This document shows, piece by piece, positions 16,579 through 23,738 of a stretch of 35,072 nucleotides of DNA. The stretch covers positions 1-35,072 of the forward strand of contig CAYWSB010000045.1 in NCBI GenBank assembly GCA_964460465.1, written 5' to 3'. A program made the translations under genes and the position numbers. Source of the stretch: SLRI01 sp964460465. Its GTDB lineage: Bacteria; Pseudomonadota; Alphaproteobacteria; Geminicoccales; Geminicoccaceae. The notes beneath the pieces were generated by a model that was not told the origin of the DNA, did no database searches, and saw nothing but the letters and a program-made list of their open reading frames with translations. How positions within the stretch are numbered: the stretch's first letter is position 1; each line of letters opens with the position of its first letter.

Positions 16579-17180
16579 CGGGCGATCCGGCAGCGCCGGC
16601 CGGCGAGCCGGCCCGCCTTGGCCAGCCGCCGGCGCAGGCGCTGCCGGGTGGTCGACAGCGCCGGGCTGCGATCGGCGGCCCAGTCCCCGAGCATCGCGAG
16701 GGTGATGCCGGTGAGCGCCAACTCCTGCGCCGGGCGCAGCAGGCCGCGGCCCGGCACCCTGGCCACGTCGAGGAAGTCGTGCACCAGCCGCGACAGATCG
16801 AACACCAGCGGCCCCCAGTGATGCGCGTGGGTCGGGTGCAGCTTCGCCCGGATGATGGCGACGGCGGTCTGCCGGTCGGACCCGAAGAAGTCGAGCCAGC
16901 GCTCCATCACCGCCGCCAGCCGGCGGTCGACCGGCAGCGGGGCGAGCTCCGGCCCGGGTGCGCCCAGAAGCTGCAGGCGGGCGGCCCGGAACCAGGCATT
17001 GGCGATGGCGTCGACGTCGCGAAACTGCCGGCCGACGACCGGCAGGGCGAGGCCGGCCCGCTCGGCCACGGCCGAGAGACGCACCTGATCCCAGCCCTGC
17101 GCGGCGGCGAGCTCGAGGGCGGCGGCGACCACCCGCCGCTCGACCTCGTCCGGTTGCCCCTGCGGTGCCGACGCCGCCAT
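16575..17180 (-). CDS. TetR-family transcriptional regulator
   Basis: A 201-residue regulator. The N-terminal helix-turn-helix covers about residues 15-60 (VVAAALELAAAQGWDQVRLSAVAERAGLALPVVGRQFRD). The remaining alpha-helical ligand domain has no recognised effector type. Its end (LGDWAADRSPALSTTRQRLRRRL) resembles the TetR/COQ9-like group. The ATG at 17180 was chosen because AGAGGAG ends 5 nt upstream; an upstream TTG at 17198 would place that site inside the gene. It heads the tetR-DUF2459-hrpB unit and is divergent from the ATP-grasp gene across a region holding a CtrA-type box, so it may regulate one or both transcripts. Confidence 0.85.
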   Translation of the reverse strand: MAASAPQGQPDEVERRVVAAALELAAAQGWDQVRLSAVAERAGLALPVVGRQFRDVDAIANAWFRAARLQLLGAPGPELAPLPVDRRLAAVMERWLDFFGSDRQTAVAIIRAKLHPTHAHHWGPLVFDLSRLVHDFLDVARVPGRGLLRPAQELALTGITLAMLGDWAADRSPALSTTRQRLRRRLAKAGRLAGRRCRIAR

Positions 17181-17252
17181 CACCGTCTCCTCTGGCAACC
17201 ATGCTAGCGCAAAAGGTGGAACGGGCGCGAGGGTGTGCCGGCCGCACGCGCC

Positions 17253-17268
17253 TTAACCTCGCCTTAAC
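17253..17268. promoter_or_regulatory. CtrA-type binding site between tetR and the ATP-grasp gene
   Basis: TTAACCTCGCCTTAAC matches the CtrA consensus TTAA-N7-TTAA(C) exactly, in a window where TTAA is very rare. It sits 61 bases upstream of the ATP-grasp start and 72 bases upstream of the tetR start. It is also an 11-base-period direct repeat of CCTTAACC. CtrA is the alphaproteobacterial cell-cycle and motility response regulator; binding here is inferred from the match alone. Confidence 0.6.
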
Positions 17269-17329
17269 CAGCGGCGTGCATGCTCCGGCGCCAGCAGCCA
17301 CCCTTCCCCCAGCCGTCGGAGAGCATGTC

Positions 17330-18436
17330 ATGGCAGTCGGTGCGGTCTCGCTGGCCCGGCCCCGGGCCCGGGTCGATCTCGCGGTGGGCCTGCGGGCAGC
17401 GACCGCAGCGGGCCGGCCGCTGGGCCGGCTGCTGCGCGAGATGGCGTCCACCATCCTCGGCCCGGGCAAGCTGACGCCCGAGGAGTTCATCTATTTCCGC
17501 CTGTTCGACCCGGGCAAGGACAAGGACGCGCAGCGCCGCTATGTCGGGCTCAAGGCGCAGGACGCGATCTTCCGCCGGACCTGCGACCAGCGCTACTGGT
17601 TTCTCGCCCACGACAAGCTGCTCTGCCAGGCCTTCCTCCAGGGGCTCGGCCATCCGGTCCCCGAGATCCGCGCCCTGATCGGCACCGGGCGCGGCTTCGG
17701 CGACGTGGCGCGGCTCGACGGCGCCGAGGCGGTCCGGGCACTCCTGGCGACCGCTTCCTTCCCGCTCTTCCTCAAGCCCGTGGCCGGGATGTTCAGCCTC
17801 GGGACCATCGCGCTCGAGCGGCACGATGCGGCGACCGGCGCGGCGATCGGCTTCGACGGCAGCCGCTGGTCGCCCGAGGCCCTGTCCGAGGCGGGCCGCA
17901 CCGCACCGGGCGGCCTCGTCGTGCAGGGCTTCCTCGAGCCGCATGGCGAGGCCCGGGCGCTCGCCGGCCGCCGGCTCGGCACGCTGCGCCTCGTCGTCGT
18001 GGTCGAGCCTACCGGGCCCAGGCTCTACCGGGCACTGTGGAAGCTCCCGGTCGCCCCCAACATGGCCGACAACTATTGGCTCGCGGGCAATCTCCTGGCC
18101 GCCGTCGAGCGCGACACCGGGGTGATTCGGCGGGTGATCCGCGGCCACGGGCCCGGCCTCGAGGCGGTGAGCCACCACCCCGACACGGGTGCCGCGCTCA
18201 CCGGCCGAAGGGTGCCGCTCTGGGCCGAGGCGCTGGCCGCCACGCTCCGGGCGGCGGCCGACGTGCCGGGAATCGGCATGCAGGCCTGGGACGTGGGCAT
18301 CACCGAGCGTGGGCCGGTGCTGGTCGAGCTCAATGTCGGCGGCGACGTCAACCTGCCGCAGCTGGCCCACGACGAGGGGCTCCTGACCGACGAGTTCACC
18401 CGCTTCCTGGCGGCCCGGAGCACGCGCCAGCCCTGA
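17330..18436 (+). CDS. Sugar-transfer-associated ATP-grasp family enzyme
   Basis: A 368-residue protein of the ATP-grasp superfamily most like the sugar-transfer-associated group (ATPgrasp_ST), usually linked to exopolysaccharide or cell-surface polymer genes. KLTPEEFIYFRLFD (about 45-58) is the typical N-terminal motif. FLKPVAGMFSLGTIAL carries the ATP-binding lysine. TLRLVVVVEPTGPRLYRALWKLP and the metal-binding end VLVELNVGGDVNLPQ complete the catalytic fold. No glycosyltransferase or other polysaccharide gene is adjacent. The chosen ATG follows CGGAG by about 8 nt. Promoter control through the CtrA-type box just upstream is plausible and would tie it to cell cycle or envelope differentiation. 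Confidence 0.82.
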   Translation: MAVGAVSLARPRARVDLAVGLRAATAAGRPLGRLLREMASTILGPGKLTPEEFIYFRLFDPGKDKDAQRRYVGLKAQDAIFRRTCDQRYWFLAHDKLLCQAFLQGLGHPVPEIRALIGTGRGFGDVARLDGAEAVRALLATASFPLFLKPVAGMFSLGTIALERHDAATGAAIGFDGSRWSPEALSEAGRTAPGGLVVQGFLEPHGEARALAGRRLGTLRLVVVVEPTGPRLYRALWKLPVAPNMADNYWLAGNLLAAVERDTGVIRRVIRGHGPGLEAVSHHPDTGAALTGRRVPLWAEALAATLRAAADVPGIGMQAWDVGITERGPVLVELNVGGDVNLPQLAHDEGLLTDEFTRFLAARSTRQP

Positions 18437-19012
18437 TCTGCCGCCGGGCTTGTGGTCCGGGCGGTCGCGACGGAGCACACCGTCGGCTCGCGGACTCGCG
18501 CCGGCCGCGATGCCGGGCGCCGGCCCGGCTGCGGTCACGGGGCCGACAGGGCGGGAGCCCACCGCCCCTCGCGGCCTGCCGTCCGGCCATCCTGGCCCGC
18601 TTTTTCGCGGAACGCCCGCCGCGCGGGGGCAGACGCCCGGGGCGCCCCCACCGCCCAGGCACCCACCGACGCGCGAGCCCGATCCGTGCACCGCCACGAG
18701 GGACACCGACCACAGGGTCGTCGGAGGCCCCGAACGCCCGCCGTCCCGGCCCATGCGCCGGCGACCGCTCGATGCTCCGCTGCCGGCCGGCACGGTACCG
18801 ATCCCGGCCGCCCGGGCGCAGGCGCCACGTGATCGCCGCGCCGCCGTCGATCGCGACGGCGACCGGCCGGCCCCCTGGCGGTGCCGCTTGTCGGGCCCGG
18901 CCGGCCACGTGCGCGGGGATCGGTGTGCAGCGGCAGCGCCGCGCCCGACGGCGCCGCGAGCCGCCTCCCCGCCGGTCGGGCGACCGCTTCCGATCGCCTC
19001 CGGGCACGGCGC
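18437..19012. other. Long non-coding GC-rich stretch
   Basis: About 576 bases with no credible gene. Open frames exist on both strands, but their translations are Arg/Pro/Ala-rich with no domain pattern and no ribosome-binding sites, as expected from chance in DNA this GC-rich. It separates the ATP-grasp gene from the sRNA candidate. It may hold untranslated 3' sequence or decayed gene remnants, but none are recognisable. Confidence 0.6.
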
Positions 19013-19014
19013 AC

Positions 19015-19132
19015 AGAAAAAGGGGCCATCGTCAGGGACGATGGCCCGAAGCAAAGGGAGGCATCACAACGTCAGGGAGGACAGTGATGACCGGGCCGAG
19101 GGCCAATCGGCGTCTCTGTCCCGGCCTTCACA
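19015..19132 (-). ncRNA. Candidate trans-acting sRNA with anti-Shine-Dalgarno loop
   Basis: Reading the minus strand, three contiguous hairpins are visible. The first is GGCCGGG paired with CCCGGUC (19126-19120 with 19095-19089). The second has stem CAUCAC/GUGAUG (19089-19084 with 19067-19062) and inner GUC/GAC, with loop CUCCCU. The third is an 11-bp terminator stem with a U-tract. A second CCUCCC lies single-stranded between hairpins two and three. Exposed CCUCC-type motifs that pair with Shine-Dalgarno sequences are a hallmark of alphaproteobacterial sRNAs such as the alpha-r14 and cuckoo/CcsR groups. The 5' end is predicted near 19132 from a weak -10 (TAGTCT, 19144-19139), with a CtrA-type box across the -35 region. 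Ends are approximate. On the plus strand the same bases give a 27-codon frame, which I regard as incidental. Confidence 0.6.
19017..19047 (-). terminator. Rho-independent terminator of the candidate sRNA
   Basis: A perfect 11-bp stem, GGGCCATCGTC (19023-19033) with GACGATGGCCC (19037-19047), has a 3-base loop. On the minus strand it is followed by CTTTTT (19022-19017). There is no T-tract on the plus side, which fixes the direction as leftward. Confidence 0.85.
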
Positions 19133-19155
19133 ATGCAGAGACTACCGGCAAAATC

Positions 19156-19171
19156 TTAAAATTCCGTTAAC
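19156..19171. promoter_or_regulatory. CtrA-type binding site upstream of the sRNA candidate
   Basis: TTAAAATTCCGTTAAC matches TTAA-N7-TTAAC exactly and lies in an AT-rich island (about 19136-19190). On the minus strand it covers the predicted -35 region of the sRNA (19162-19167), the usual geometry for CtrA activation. It is also 137 bases upstream of the YqaA/DedA-family gene on the plus strand, so it could act there instead or as well. Confidence 0.6.
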
Positions 19172-19307
19172 GGCAAGAGAAAAGTTGGGATCGCACCGGG
19201 CGGCGCGCGCCACCCCCGGGCCGGGCTGCCGGCGGCGCAATCTCCGGTTGCCAGCGCCGTCGCAATGCGGCTAACCCCTGCCCAGGACCTGCCCCTGGAG
19301 CCGATCA

Positions 19308-19886
19308 GTGCTGCGCCGCCTCTACGACTGGACCATGTTGCAGGCGGCCAAGCCGCACGCGCTCGCCATTCTCGCCGCCGTCTCGTTCATCGAGAGCTCG
19401 GTGTTCCCGATCCCCCCCGACGTCCTGTTGATCCCGATGATCCTGGCGCAGCGCAACCGCGCCTTCCTGATCGCCGGCGTCTGCACCCTGGCGTCGGTCG
19501 CCGGCGGCTATTTCGGCTACCTGATCGGCTACGGCCTCTACGAGACGGTCGGCGTGGCCGTCCTGCAGTTCTACGGCTATCTGGAAAAGTTCGTCGAGTT
19601 TCAGGGGATGTACAACGAGAACGGTGCCTGGATCGTGTTCTTCGCCGGGCTCACCCCCTTCCCCTACAAGGTCGTCACCATCGCCTCGGGCGTGACCGCG
19701 CTCGACCCGGTGGTCTTCGGCGTCGCCTCGATCCTCAGCCGCGGCCTTCGATTCTTCGTCGTCGCCGCCCTCCTGTGGTATTGGGGCCCCTGGATCCGCG
19801 ACTTCATCGACCGCTATTTCGGCTGGCTGACGCTCGCCTTCTTCGCGCTCCTGTTCGGTGGGTTCGCGGCCCTCAGGCTCCTCTGA
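19308..19886 (+). CDS. YqaA/DedA (VTT/SNARE-associated) family inner-membrane protein
   Basis: A 192-residue polytopic membrane protein with about five hydrophobic helices. FIESSVFPIPPDVLLIPM (about 27-44) is the conserved re-entrant element. FFAGLTPFPYKVVTIASG (about 110-127) is the YqaA-type motif with TPxPYK. DedA/VTT proteins are linked to lipid-carrier recycling, membrane potential and drug tolerance; the specific substrate here is unknown. The start is GTG at 19308. dsbB begins 5 bases after the stop, so the two are very probably co-transcribed, an arrangement I associate with alphaproteobacteria. Confidence 0.9.
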   Translation: MLRRLYDWTMLQAAKPHALAILAAVSFIESSVFPIPPDVLLIPMILAQRNRAFLIAGVCTLASVAGGYFGYLIGYGLYETVGVAVLQFYGYLEKFVEFQGMYNENGAWIVFFAGLTPFPYKVVTIASGVTALDPVVFGVASILSRGLRFFVVAALLWYWGPWIRDFIDRYFGWLTLAFFALLFGGFAALRLL

Positions 19887-19891
19887 CGGCG

Positions 19892-20425
19892 ATGGACATG
19901 CTTCGATCGGTGACCGCCAAGACGTGGCTCAAGCTTCTGGCCCTGGCGAGCTTCCTCGCCCTGGCCGGCGCCTACACGCTGCAATACGGCTTCGGCTTCG
20001 AGCCCTGCCAGCTCTGCTACTGGCAGCGCTACCCCTACATGGCGGTGATCGCCGTGGCGGCCGTGGGCGTGGTCAGCCGCTACGTCCGCCTGGCCCTGGT
20101 CGTCTCGGTCGCCCTCTTTCTCGCCGGTGCCGGGATCGCGCTTTACCATGTGGGCGTCGAGCAGGGGGTCTTCGCCTTGCCGGCTGGCTGTACCGCGGTC
20201 GGCACGGCCACCACCCTCGAGGACCTCAGGGCCCAGCTCGCGACCCAGGCCCCGGCCTGCGATCAGGTCAGCGTGGCCTTTCTCGGCCTGTCGCTGTCCG
20301 CCTGGAACGCGCTGACCGCCGGTGCGCTCGCGATCCTCACTGTTCTCGCCCTGCGCGCCCCGCTCGACGGCGGGACCCGCACCGGCCGCATCACGGCCAC
20401 CGGCCGGTTCGGCGTCAGCCGCTGA
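19892..20425 (+). CDS. dsbB: Disulfide bond formation protein DsbB
   Basis: A 177-residue inner-membrane quinone reductase that reoxidises DsbA. There are four predicted transmembrane helices. The first periplasmic loop carries C39-Q-L-C42 in EPCQLCYWQRYPY, the DsbB hallmark with the quinone-contacting arginine after the motif. The second periplasmic loop carries C100 (LPAGCTAV) and C123 (APACDQV), the second redox pair. The charged tail after the last helix (PLDGGTRTGRITATGRFGVSR) is cytoplasmic. It follows the YqaA-type gene by 5 bases. Its 3' end overlaps the convergent usp gene by 11 bases. No dsbA is in the window. Confidence 0.93.
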   Translation: MDMLRSVTAKTWLKLLALASFLALAGAYTLQYGFGFEPCQLCYWQRYPYMAVIAVAAVGVVSRYVRLALVVSVALFLAGAGIALYHVGVEQGVFALPAGCTAVGTATTLEDLRAQLATQAPACDQVSVAFLGLSLSAWNALTAGALAILTVLALRAPLDGGTRTGRITATGRFGVSR

Positions 20426-21239
20426 ACAGGACCGGCAGCTTGGCGTTGTGCAGCACGTGGCGGGTGGCGCCGCCGAGAATCATCTCGCGCAGCCGCGAGC
20501 GGCTGTAGGCACCCATCACCAGGAGGTCGGCGTCCTTGGCCTGGGCCTGCTCGAGGAGGATGGCTCCGGCCTCCTGGCCCTTGTCCTCGAGCACCAGCTC
20601 CTTGGCCGCCACGTCGTGGCGACCCAGCAGGCGGACGGCACGGTCGAGCCGCACCGCCTCCGGATCGCCCACCGTCGCGAGCCAGACCGTGTCGGCGGCC
20701 TTGAGGAAGGGCAGCGCGTCGACGACCGCGCGCTTGGCCTCCTTCGCGCCGTTCCAGCCGACCAGCACCCGCTTGCCGAACGCCGCGTCGGCGGCGGCCG
20801 GCGGCAGCATCAGCACCGGGCCGCCCGCCTCCGTGACGAGATGCTCGGTGACGTTGGGCACCATGGCGTCGAGCACGTCGCCGGCCTCCTGGCCGGTAAT
20901 GACGAGGTCGGCGGTGGCGGCGGCACGGGCGTAGAGCACGGCGGCGTCGCCCTCCTCGTCGCGCCAGACGGAGCTGAGGCCGGTCCCCTCGAGCGCCTTG
21001 TCGAAGGCCGCCTGCAGCCGCTCGGCGATGGCGTGGCTGGCCTCGCGCTGGGCCTCGAAAATTTCCGGCCCGACATAGGCGGCGGCCTCGCCGTAGCCGA
21101 ACGGCATCACCGGGGGCGGGGCCACGGTCAGGCCCACGAGGTGCGCCTGGAAGCGCGCGGCCAGGGCGACGGCCGTGGCCAGCCGGTGATCGAGGTTCGG
21201 GTCCTCGAACATCTGCAGAAGAAGGGTGCGGTACGTCAT
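20415..21239 (-). CDS. Tandem-domain universal stress protein (UspA family)
   Basis: A 274-residue cytoplasmic protein with two Usp domains. The first (about 1-150) starts MTYRTLLLQMFEDPNLD and has lost most of the ATP-loop glycines. The second (about 155-274) has VLVGWNGAKEAKRAVVDALPFL and the nucleotide-binding pattern GAYSRSRLREMILGGATRHVL, so only the second is likely to bind ATP. GAGGTGAGCCG before the ATG is a good ribosome-binding site. An FNR-type promoter is visible upstream, implying induction at low oxygen, as for many alphaproteobacterial Usp proteins. It may also be read through from the phospholipid genes upstream on the same strand. Confidence 0.93.
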   Translation of the reverse strand: MTYRTLLLQMFEDPNLDHRLATAVALAARFQAHLVGLTVAPPPVMPFGYGEAAAYVGPEIFEAQREASHAIAERLQAAFDKALEGTGLSSVWRDEEGDAAVLYARAAATADLVITGQEAGDVLDAMVPNVTEHLVTEAGGPVLMLPPAAADAAFGKRVLVGWNGAKEAKRAVVDALPFLKAADTVWLATVGDPEAVRLDRAVRLLGRHDVAAKELVLEDKGQEAGAILLEQAQAKDADLLVMGAYSRSRLREMILGGATRHVLHNAKLPVLFSG

Positions 21240-21361
21240 CGGCTCACCTCGGCTTTGGCCCGTCCTGGGATCGCACGCCGCCGGGGTCGCCTCCATTTGC
21301 GGACGGCCCGGCGAACTCGCCGGCCGACACCAAGGCCCTCCCCCATGGGCGCATTCCTCTT

Positions 21362-21389
21362 GCCTGCCGTTAAAGCAGAAGCGGCAGGC
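21362..21389. repeat. Inverted repeat in the usp promoter region
   Basis: GCCTGCCG (21362-21369) and CGGCAGGC (21382-21389) form a perfect 8-bp inverted repeat with a 12-base AT-richer spacer. The predicted -10 (TTTAAC on the minus strand) lies at the left edge of that spacer, overlapping the last base of the left arm. It could be an operator for a second regulator, or a leader hairpin if transcription starts earlier. Confidence 0.45.
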
Positions 21390-21409
21390 CTTGTCATGAT
21401 CTGGATCAA
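21369..21409 (-). promoter_or_regulatory. FNR/FixK-type class II promoter for the universal stress gene
   Basis: On the minus strand TTGATCCAGATCAT (21409-21396) matches the FNR box TTGAT-N4-ATCAA with one mismatch. A -10-like TTTAAC (21374-21369) lies 31 bases from box centre to hexamer centre, which places the box near -41.5, the class II activator position. The predicted start of transcription, near 21361, gives a leader of about 120 bases before usp. Confidence 0.55.
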
Positions 21410-21433
21410 GAGGGGCGCACGCAAGCCCGGCGC

Positions 21434-22042
21434 TCAGGGGCGCCGCAGCTGGCGCACCGCGACCAGGATCCGGCCCGCCGTGGTGAGCCAGCAGACGGCA
21501 CCGAAGAGCCAGGCGAGGGCCGGGAAGCCGGCGGGCCAGAGCAGCATCGCCGCGAGAAAGAGGATGGTCTCCGTCCCCTCGGCGAGCCCACCGAGGTAAT
21601 AGAGCGACTTGGTCCCCTGCTCGGGGCTGGCCAGCCGGTGCTTGGCCGCCATGACCGCAAAGGCCAGGAACGAGGCGCCGGTGCCCATGAACGAGAAGAT
21701 CAGGAACGCGGCAGCCAGCGCATTGGCGGCGGGATCGGCCACTGCCATGGCGAAGACGAGACCCGAGTAGACGATGAAGTCGAGGACGATGTCGAGATAG
21801 CCGCCGAGGTCGGTGACCCCGTTGCGCCGGGCGATCGCCCCGTCGAGCCCGTCGGCCGCCCGGTTGAGCAGCAGCAAGACCAGGCCCAGCAGGAACTGGC
21901 CCGCCATCACCGCCAGGATGGCCAGGCAGCCGAGGAGGAAGCCACCGACGGTGACCGCGTCGGCGCCGACCCGCGGTGCCAGGGCCCGGGCGAGCCGGTC
22001 GAGCGGCGGGTCGATCAGCGGCCGCAGATGCCGGTCGAGCAT
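21434..22042 (-). CDS. CDP-alcohol phosphatidyltransferase family membrane protein
   Basis: A 202-residue integral membrane enzyme with the complete CDP-alcohol phosphotransferase motif D64-x2-D67-G68-x2-A71-R72-x7-G80-x3-D84-x3-D88. These four Asp residues bind the metal pair and CDP. Six hydrophobic segments fit the family. It is distinct from PssA next door and lacks features that would fix the acceptor alcohol (glycerol phosphate, inositol phosphate or another). It starts 7 bases after the pssA stop on the same strand, so it is likely part of the same operon and makes or modifies another phospholipid. Confidence 0.87.
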   Translation of the reverse strand: MLDRHLRPLIDPPLDRLARALAPRVGADAVTVGGFLLGCLAILAVMAGQFLLGLVLLLLNRAADGLDGAIARRNGVTDLGGYLDIVLDFIVYSGLVFAMAVADPAANALAAAFLIFSFMGTGASFLAFAVMAAKHRLASPEQGTKSLYYLGGLAEGTETILFLAAMLLWPAGFPALAWLFGAVCWLTTAGRILVAVRQLRRP

Positions 22043-22049
22043 CGCCCGG

Positions 22050-22979
22050 TCAGGGCTTCTTGCCGCGGTCCCCGAGCCGATGCACCGAGCCGCGCTCGCC
22101 GTCGCCGGCGACGCCGCCCGGCGAGCCGGTTTCCGGCGCCGCCGCCGGCGCTGCAGCCGAAGGGGCCGCAGAGGGCGCCGTCGCGGTCTCCGGGCCGGCC
22201 GACCGCTCCATCCGCTTGGCCATGACCCAGCTGACCGGGATGGAGGCGAGATAGGCGAGCCCGATCAACGTCAGCATCAGCCAGACCTCGGTGATCAAGA
22301 GCACGGTGACGAAGACACCGAGGATGAAGGTCGGGATGACCATGCTGGGCTTGATCCGCAGGCGCTTGACCGAGAAGGTGGGCACCCGGCTGACCATCAG
22401 GACCGCCACCGTGACCAGGACGACGGCGCTGACCAGCCAGTGCCGGGCGATGTCCGAGCCGAAGACGAAGGATCCCATGATCGGCAGAAGGGCGAGCCCG
22501 GCAGCGGCCGGGGCCGGCACGCCGGTGAAGTAGTGCAGCGCCCAGACCGGGCGCTCGGTCGATTCGAGCTCGGCGTTGAAGCGGGCGAGGCGCAGGGCCG
22601 AGCAGGTCGCGAAGACCAGCGCGATGGCCCAGCCGAAGCCGCGCACGTCGTTGAGCACCCAGAGGTAGATGATCACCGCGGGGGCGACGCCGAAGCTGAT
22701 GAAGTCGGCGAGGCTGTCGAGCTGCTCGCCGAGCTTGGAGGTCATCTTCAGGAGGCGGGCCGAGCGGCCGTCGAGTCCGTCGAAGATGGCGGCCGCGATG
22801 ATGAAGGCGACGGCCAGCTGCCAGCGCCCGTCGAAGGCGAAGCGCATGCCGGTCATCCCGGCGCAGAGGCCGAGTATGGTGAACATGTTGGGCACGAAGT
22901 GCAGGACCGGCAGCGGCCGCGGCCCCCGGCGCAGGAGGCGGCGCCGCGCCTGGCTCGCTGGCGTCGGCAGGATTTCCAT
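22050..22979 (-). CDS. pssA: CDP-diacylglycerol-serine O-phosphatidyltransferase PssA (type II)
   Basis: A 309-residue membrane enzyme making phosphatidylserine from CDP-diacylglycerol and serine. It shows D67-G-L-D70-G71-x2-A74-R75 and G84-x3-D88-x3-D92, the CDP-alcohol phosphotransferase motif, in the PssA context IFDGLDGRSARLLKMTSKLGEQL and ADFISFGVAPA. It has about eight hydrophobic segments. The last 50 residues form an Ala/Pro/Ser-rich, probably disordered cytoplasmic tail that is longer than in most PssA proteins. The start codon shares one base with the psd stop (TGATG), giving tight coupling with Psd, the next enzyme in the pathway. Confidence 0.94.
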   Translation of the reverse strand: MEILPTPASQARRRLLRRGPRPLPVLHFVPNMFTILGLCAGMTGMRFAFDGRWQLAVAFIIAAAIFDGLDGRSARLLKMTSKLGEQLDSLADFISFGVAPAVIIYLWVLNDVRGFGWAIALVFATCSALRLARFNAELESTERPVWALHYFTGVPAPAAAGLALLPIMGSFVFGSDIARHWLVSAVVLVTVAVLMVSRVPTFSVKRLRIKPSMVIPTFILGVFVTVLLITEVWLMLTLIGLAYLASIPVSWVMAKRMERSAGPETATAPSAAPSAAAPAAAPETGSPGGVAGDGERGSVHRLGDRGKKP

Positions 22980-23692
22980 CAGTCGATGCGTCCCTCGCGC
23001 GGCGTTTGCGGGCCGTCGAGATCGGCGATCACCGTCTCGCCGGCGACCGCCCGCTGACCCGGCAGCACGAATGGTACCACGCCCTCGGGCAGATAGACAT
23101 CGCAGCGGCTGCCGAAGCGGATGAGACCGATCCGCTCGCCCGGCTCGAGGGTCGCCCCGGCGGCGACGAAGCCGACGATGCGGCGGGCGACGAGGCCGGC
23201 GATCTGCACGATGCCGACCTGCCGGCCGCCTGCGGCCTCGATCCGGAAGCTCTGCCGCTCGTTGAGGTCGGAGGCCTTGTCGAGCGAGGCGTTGAGGAAC
23301 TGGCCCTTGTGGTAGGCGACCTCGAGCAGCCGCCCCGGCACGGGTGTCCGGTTCACGTGGACGTCGAAGACGTTCATGAAAATGCCGATGCAGGGCAGCG
23401 GCCGACTGCCGAGCCCGAGCTCCGGCGGCGGGACGCGCGGCGTCGTCTGCGCCACCACGCCGTCGCAAGGGCTGACCACGAGCGAGCGGCCGGTGGGCGT
23501 GACCCGCGCAGGGTCGCGGAAGAAGTAGACGCACCACAGGGTCAGCGCGAGACCGGCCCAGAACAGCGGCTTCCAGAGGAAGCCGAGGACGACGGCAACG
23601 GCGAAAAAGATGGCGATGAACGGCCATCCGGCCCGGTGGATCGGGACGAGCACGCTGGCCATGGTGCCAGGCTGACTGCCAGGGTCCGGCAT
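22979..23692 (-). CDS. psd: Phosphatidylserine decarboxylase proenzyme (short type)
   Basis: A 237-residue pyruvoyl enzyme precursor that decarboxylates phosphatidylserine to phosphatidylethanolamine at the inner membrane. Two N-terminal hydrophobic helices (about 20-55) anchor it. Family stretches are VYFFRDPARVTP, VSPCDGVV, FMNVFDVHVNRTPVPG and GLIRFGSRCDVYLPEG. Gly-Ser in RFGSR is the self-cleavage site that generates the pyruvoyl-capped alpha subunit. The length fits the short alphaproteobacterial type. AAGGAA lies 5 nt before the ATG; a second in-frame ATG ten codons in (23662) is possible. Confidence 0.95.
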   Translation of the reverse strand: MPDPGSQPGTMASVLVPIHRAGWPFIAIFFAVAVVLGFLWKPLFWAGLALTLWCVYFFRDPARVTPTGRSLVVSPCDGVVAQTTPRVPPPELGLGSRPLPCIGIFMNVFDVHVNRTPVPGRLLEVAYHKGQFLNASLDKASDLNERQSFRIEAAGGRQVGIVQIAGLVARRIVGFVAAGATLEPGERIGLIRFGSRCDVYLPEGVVPFVLPGQRAVAGETVIADLDGPQTPREGRID

Positions 23693-23738
23693 CGGGTTCC
23701 TTCTCTGCTGGGGGTCGCAGGCAGGCTGGCGGCTGCGG

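Noticed and set aside
19087..19170. A 27-codon plus-strand frame with AGGGAGG upstream
   Set aside because: The apparent ribosome-binding site is the complement of the CUCCCU loop, and the directional terminator and hairpins favour a minus-strand RNA. Translation is not excluded.
18450..19274. A 274-codon plus-strand frame in the intergenic region
   Set aside because: It is Arg/Pro/Ala-rich without domains, its start lacks a ribosome-binding site, and it runs through the terminator hairpin and the CtrA-type box.
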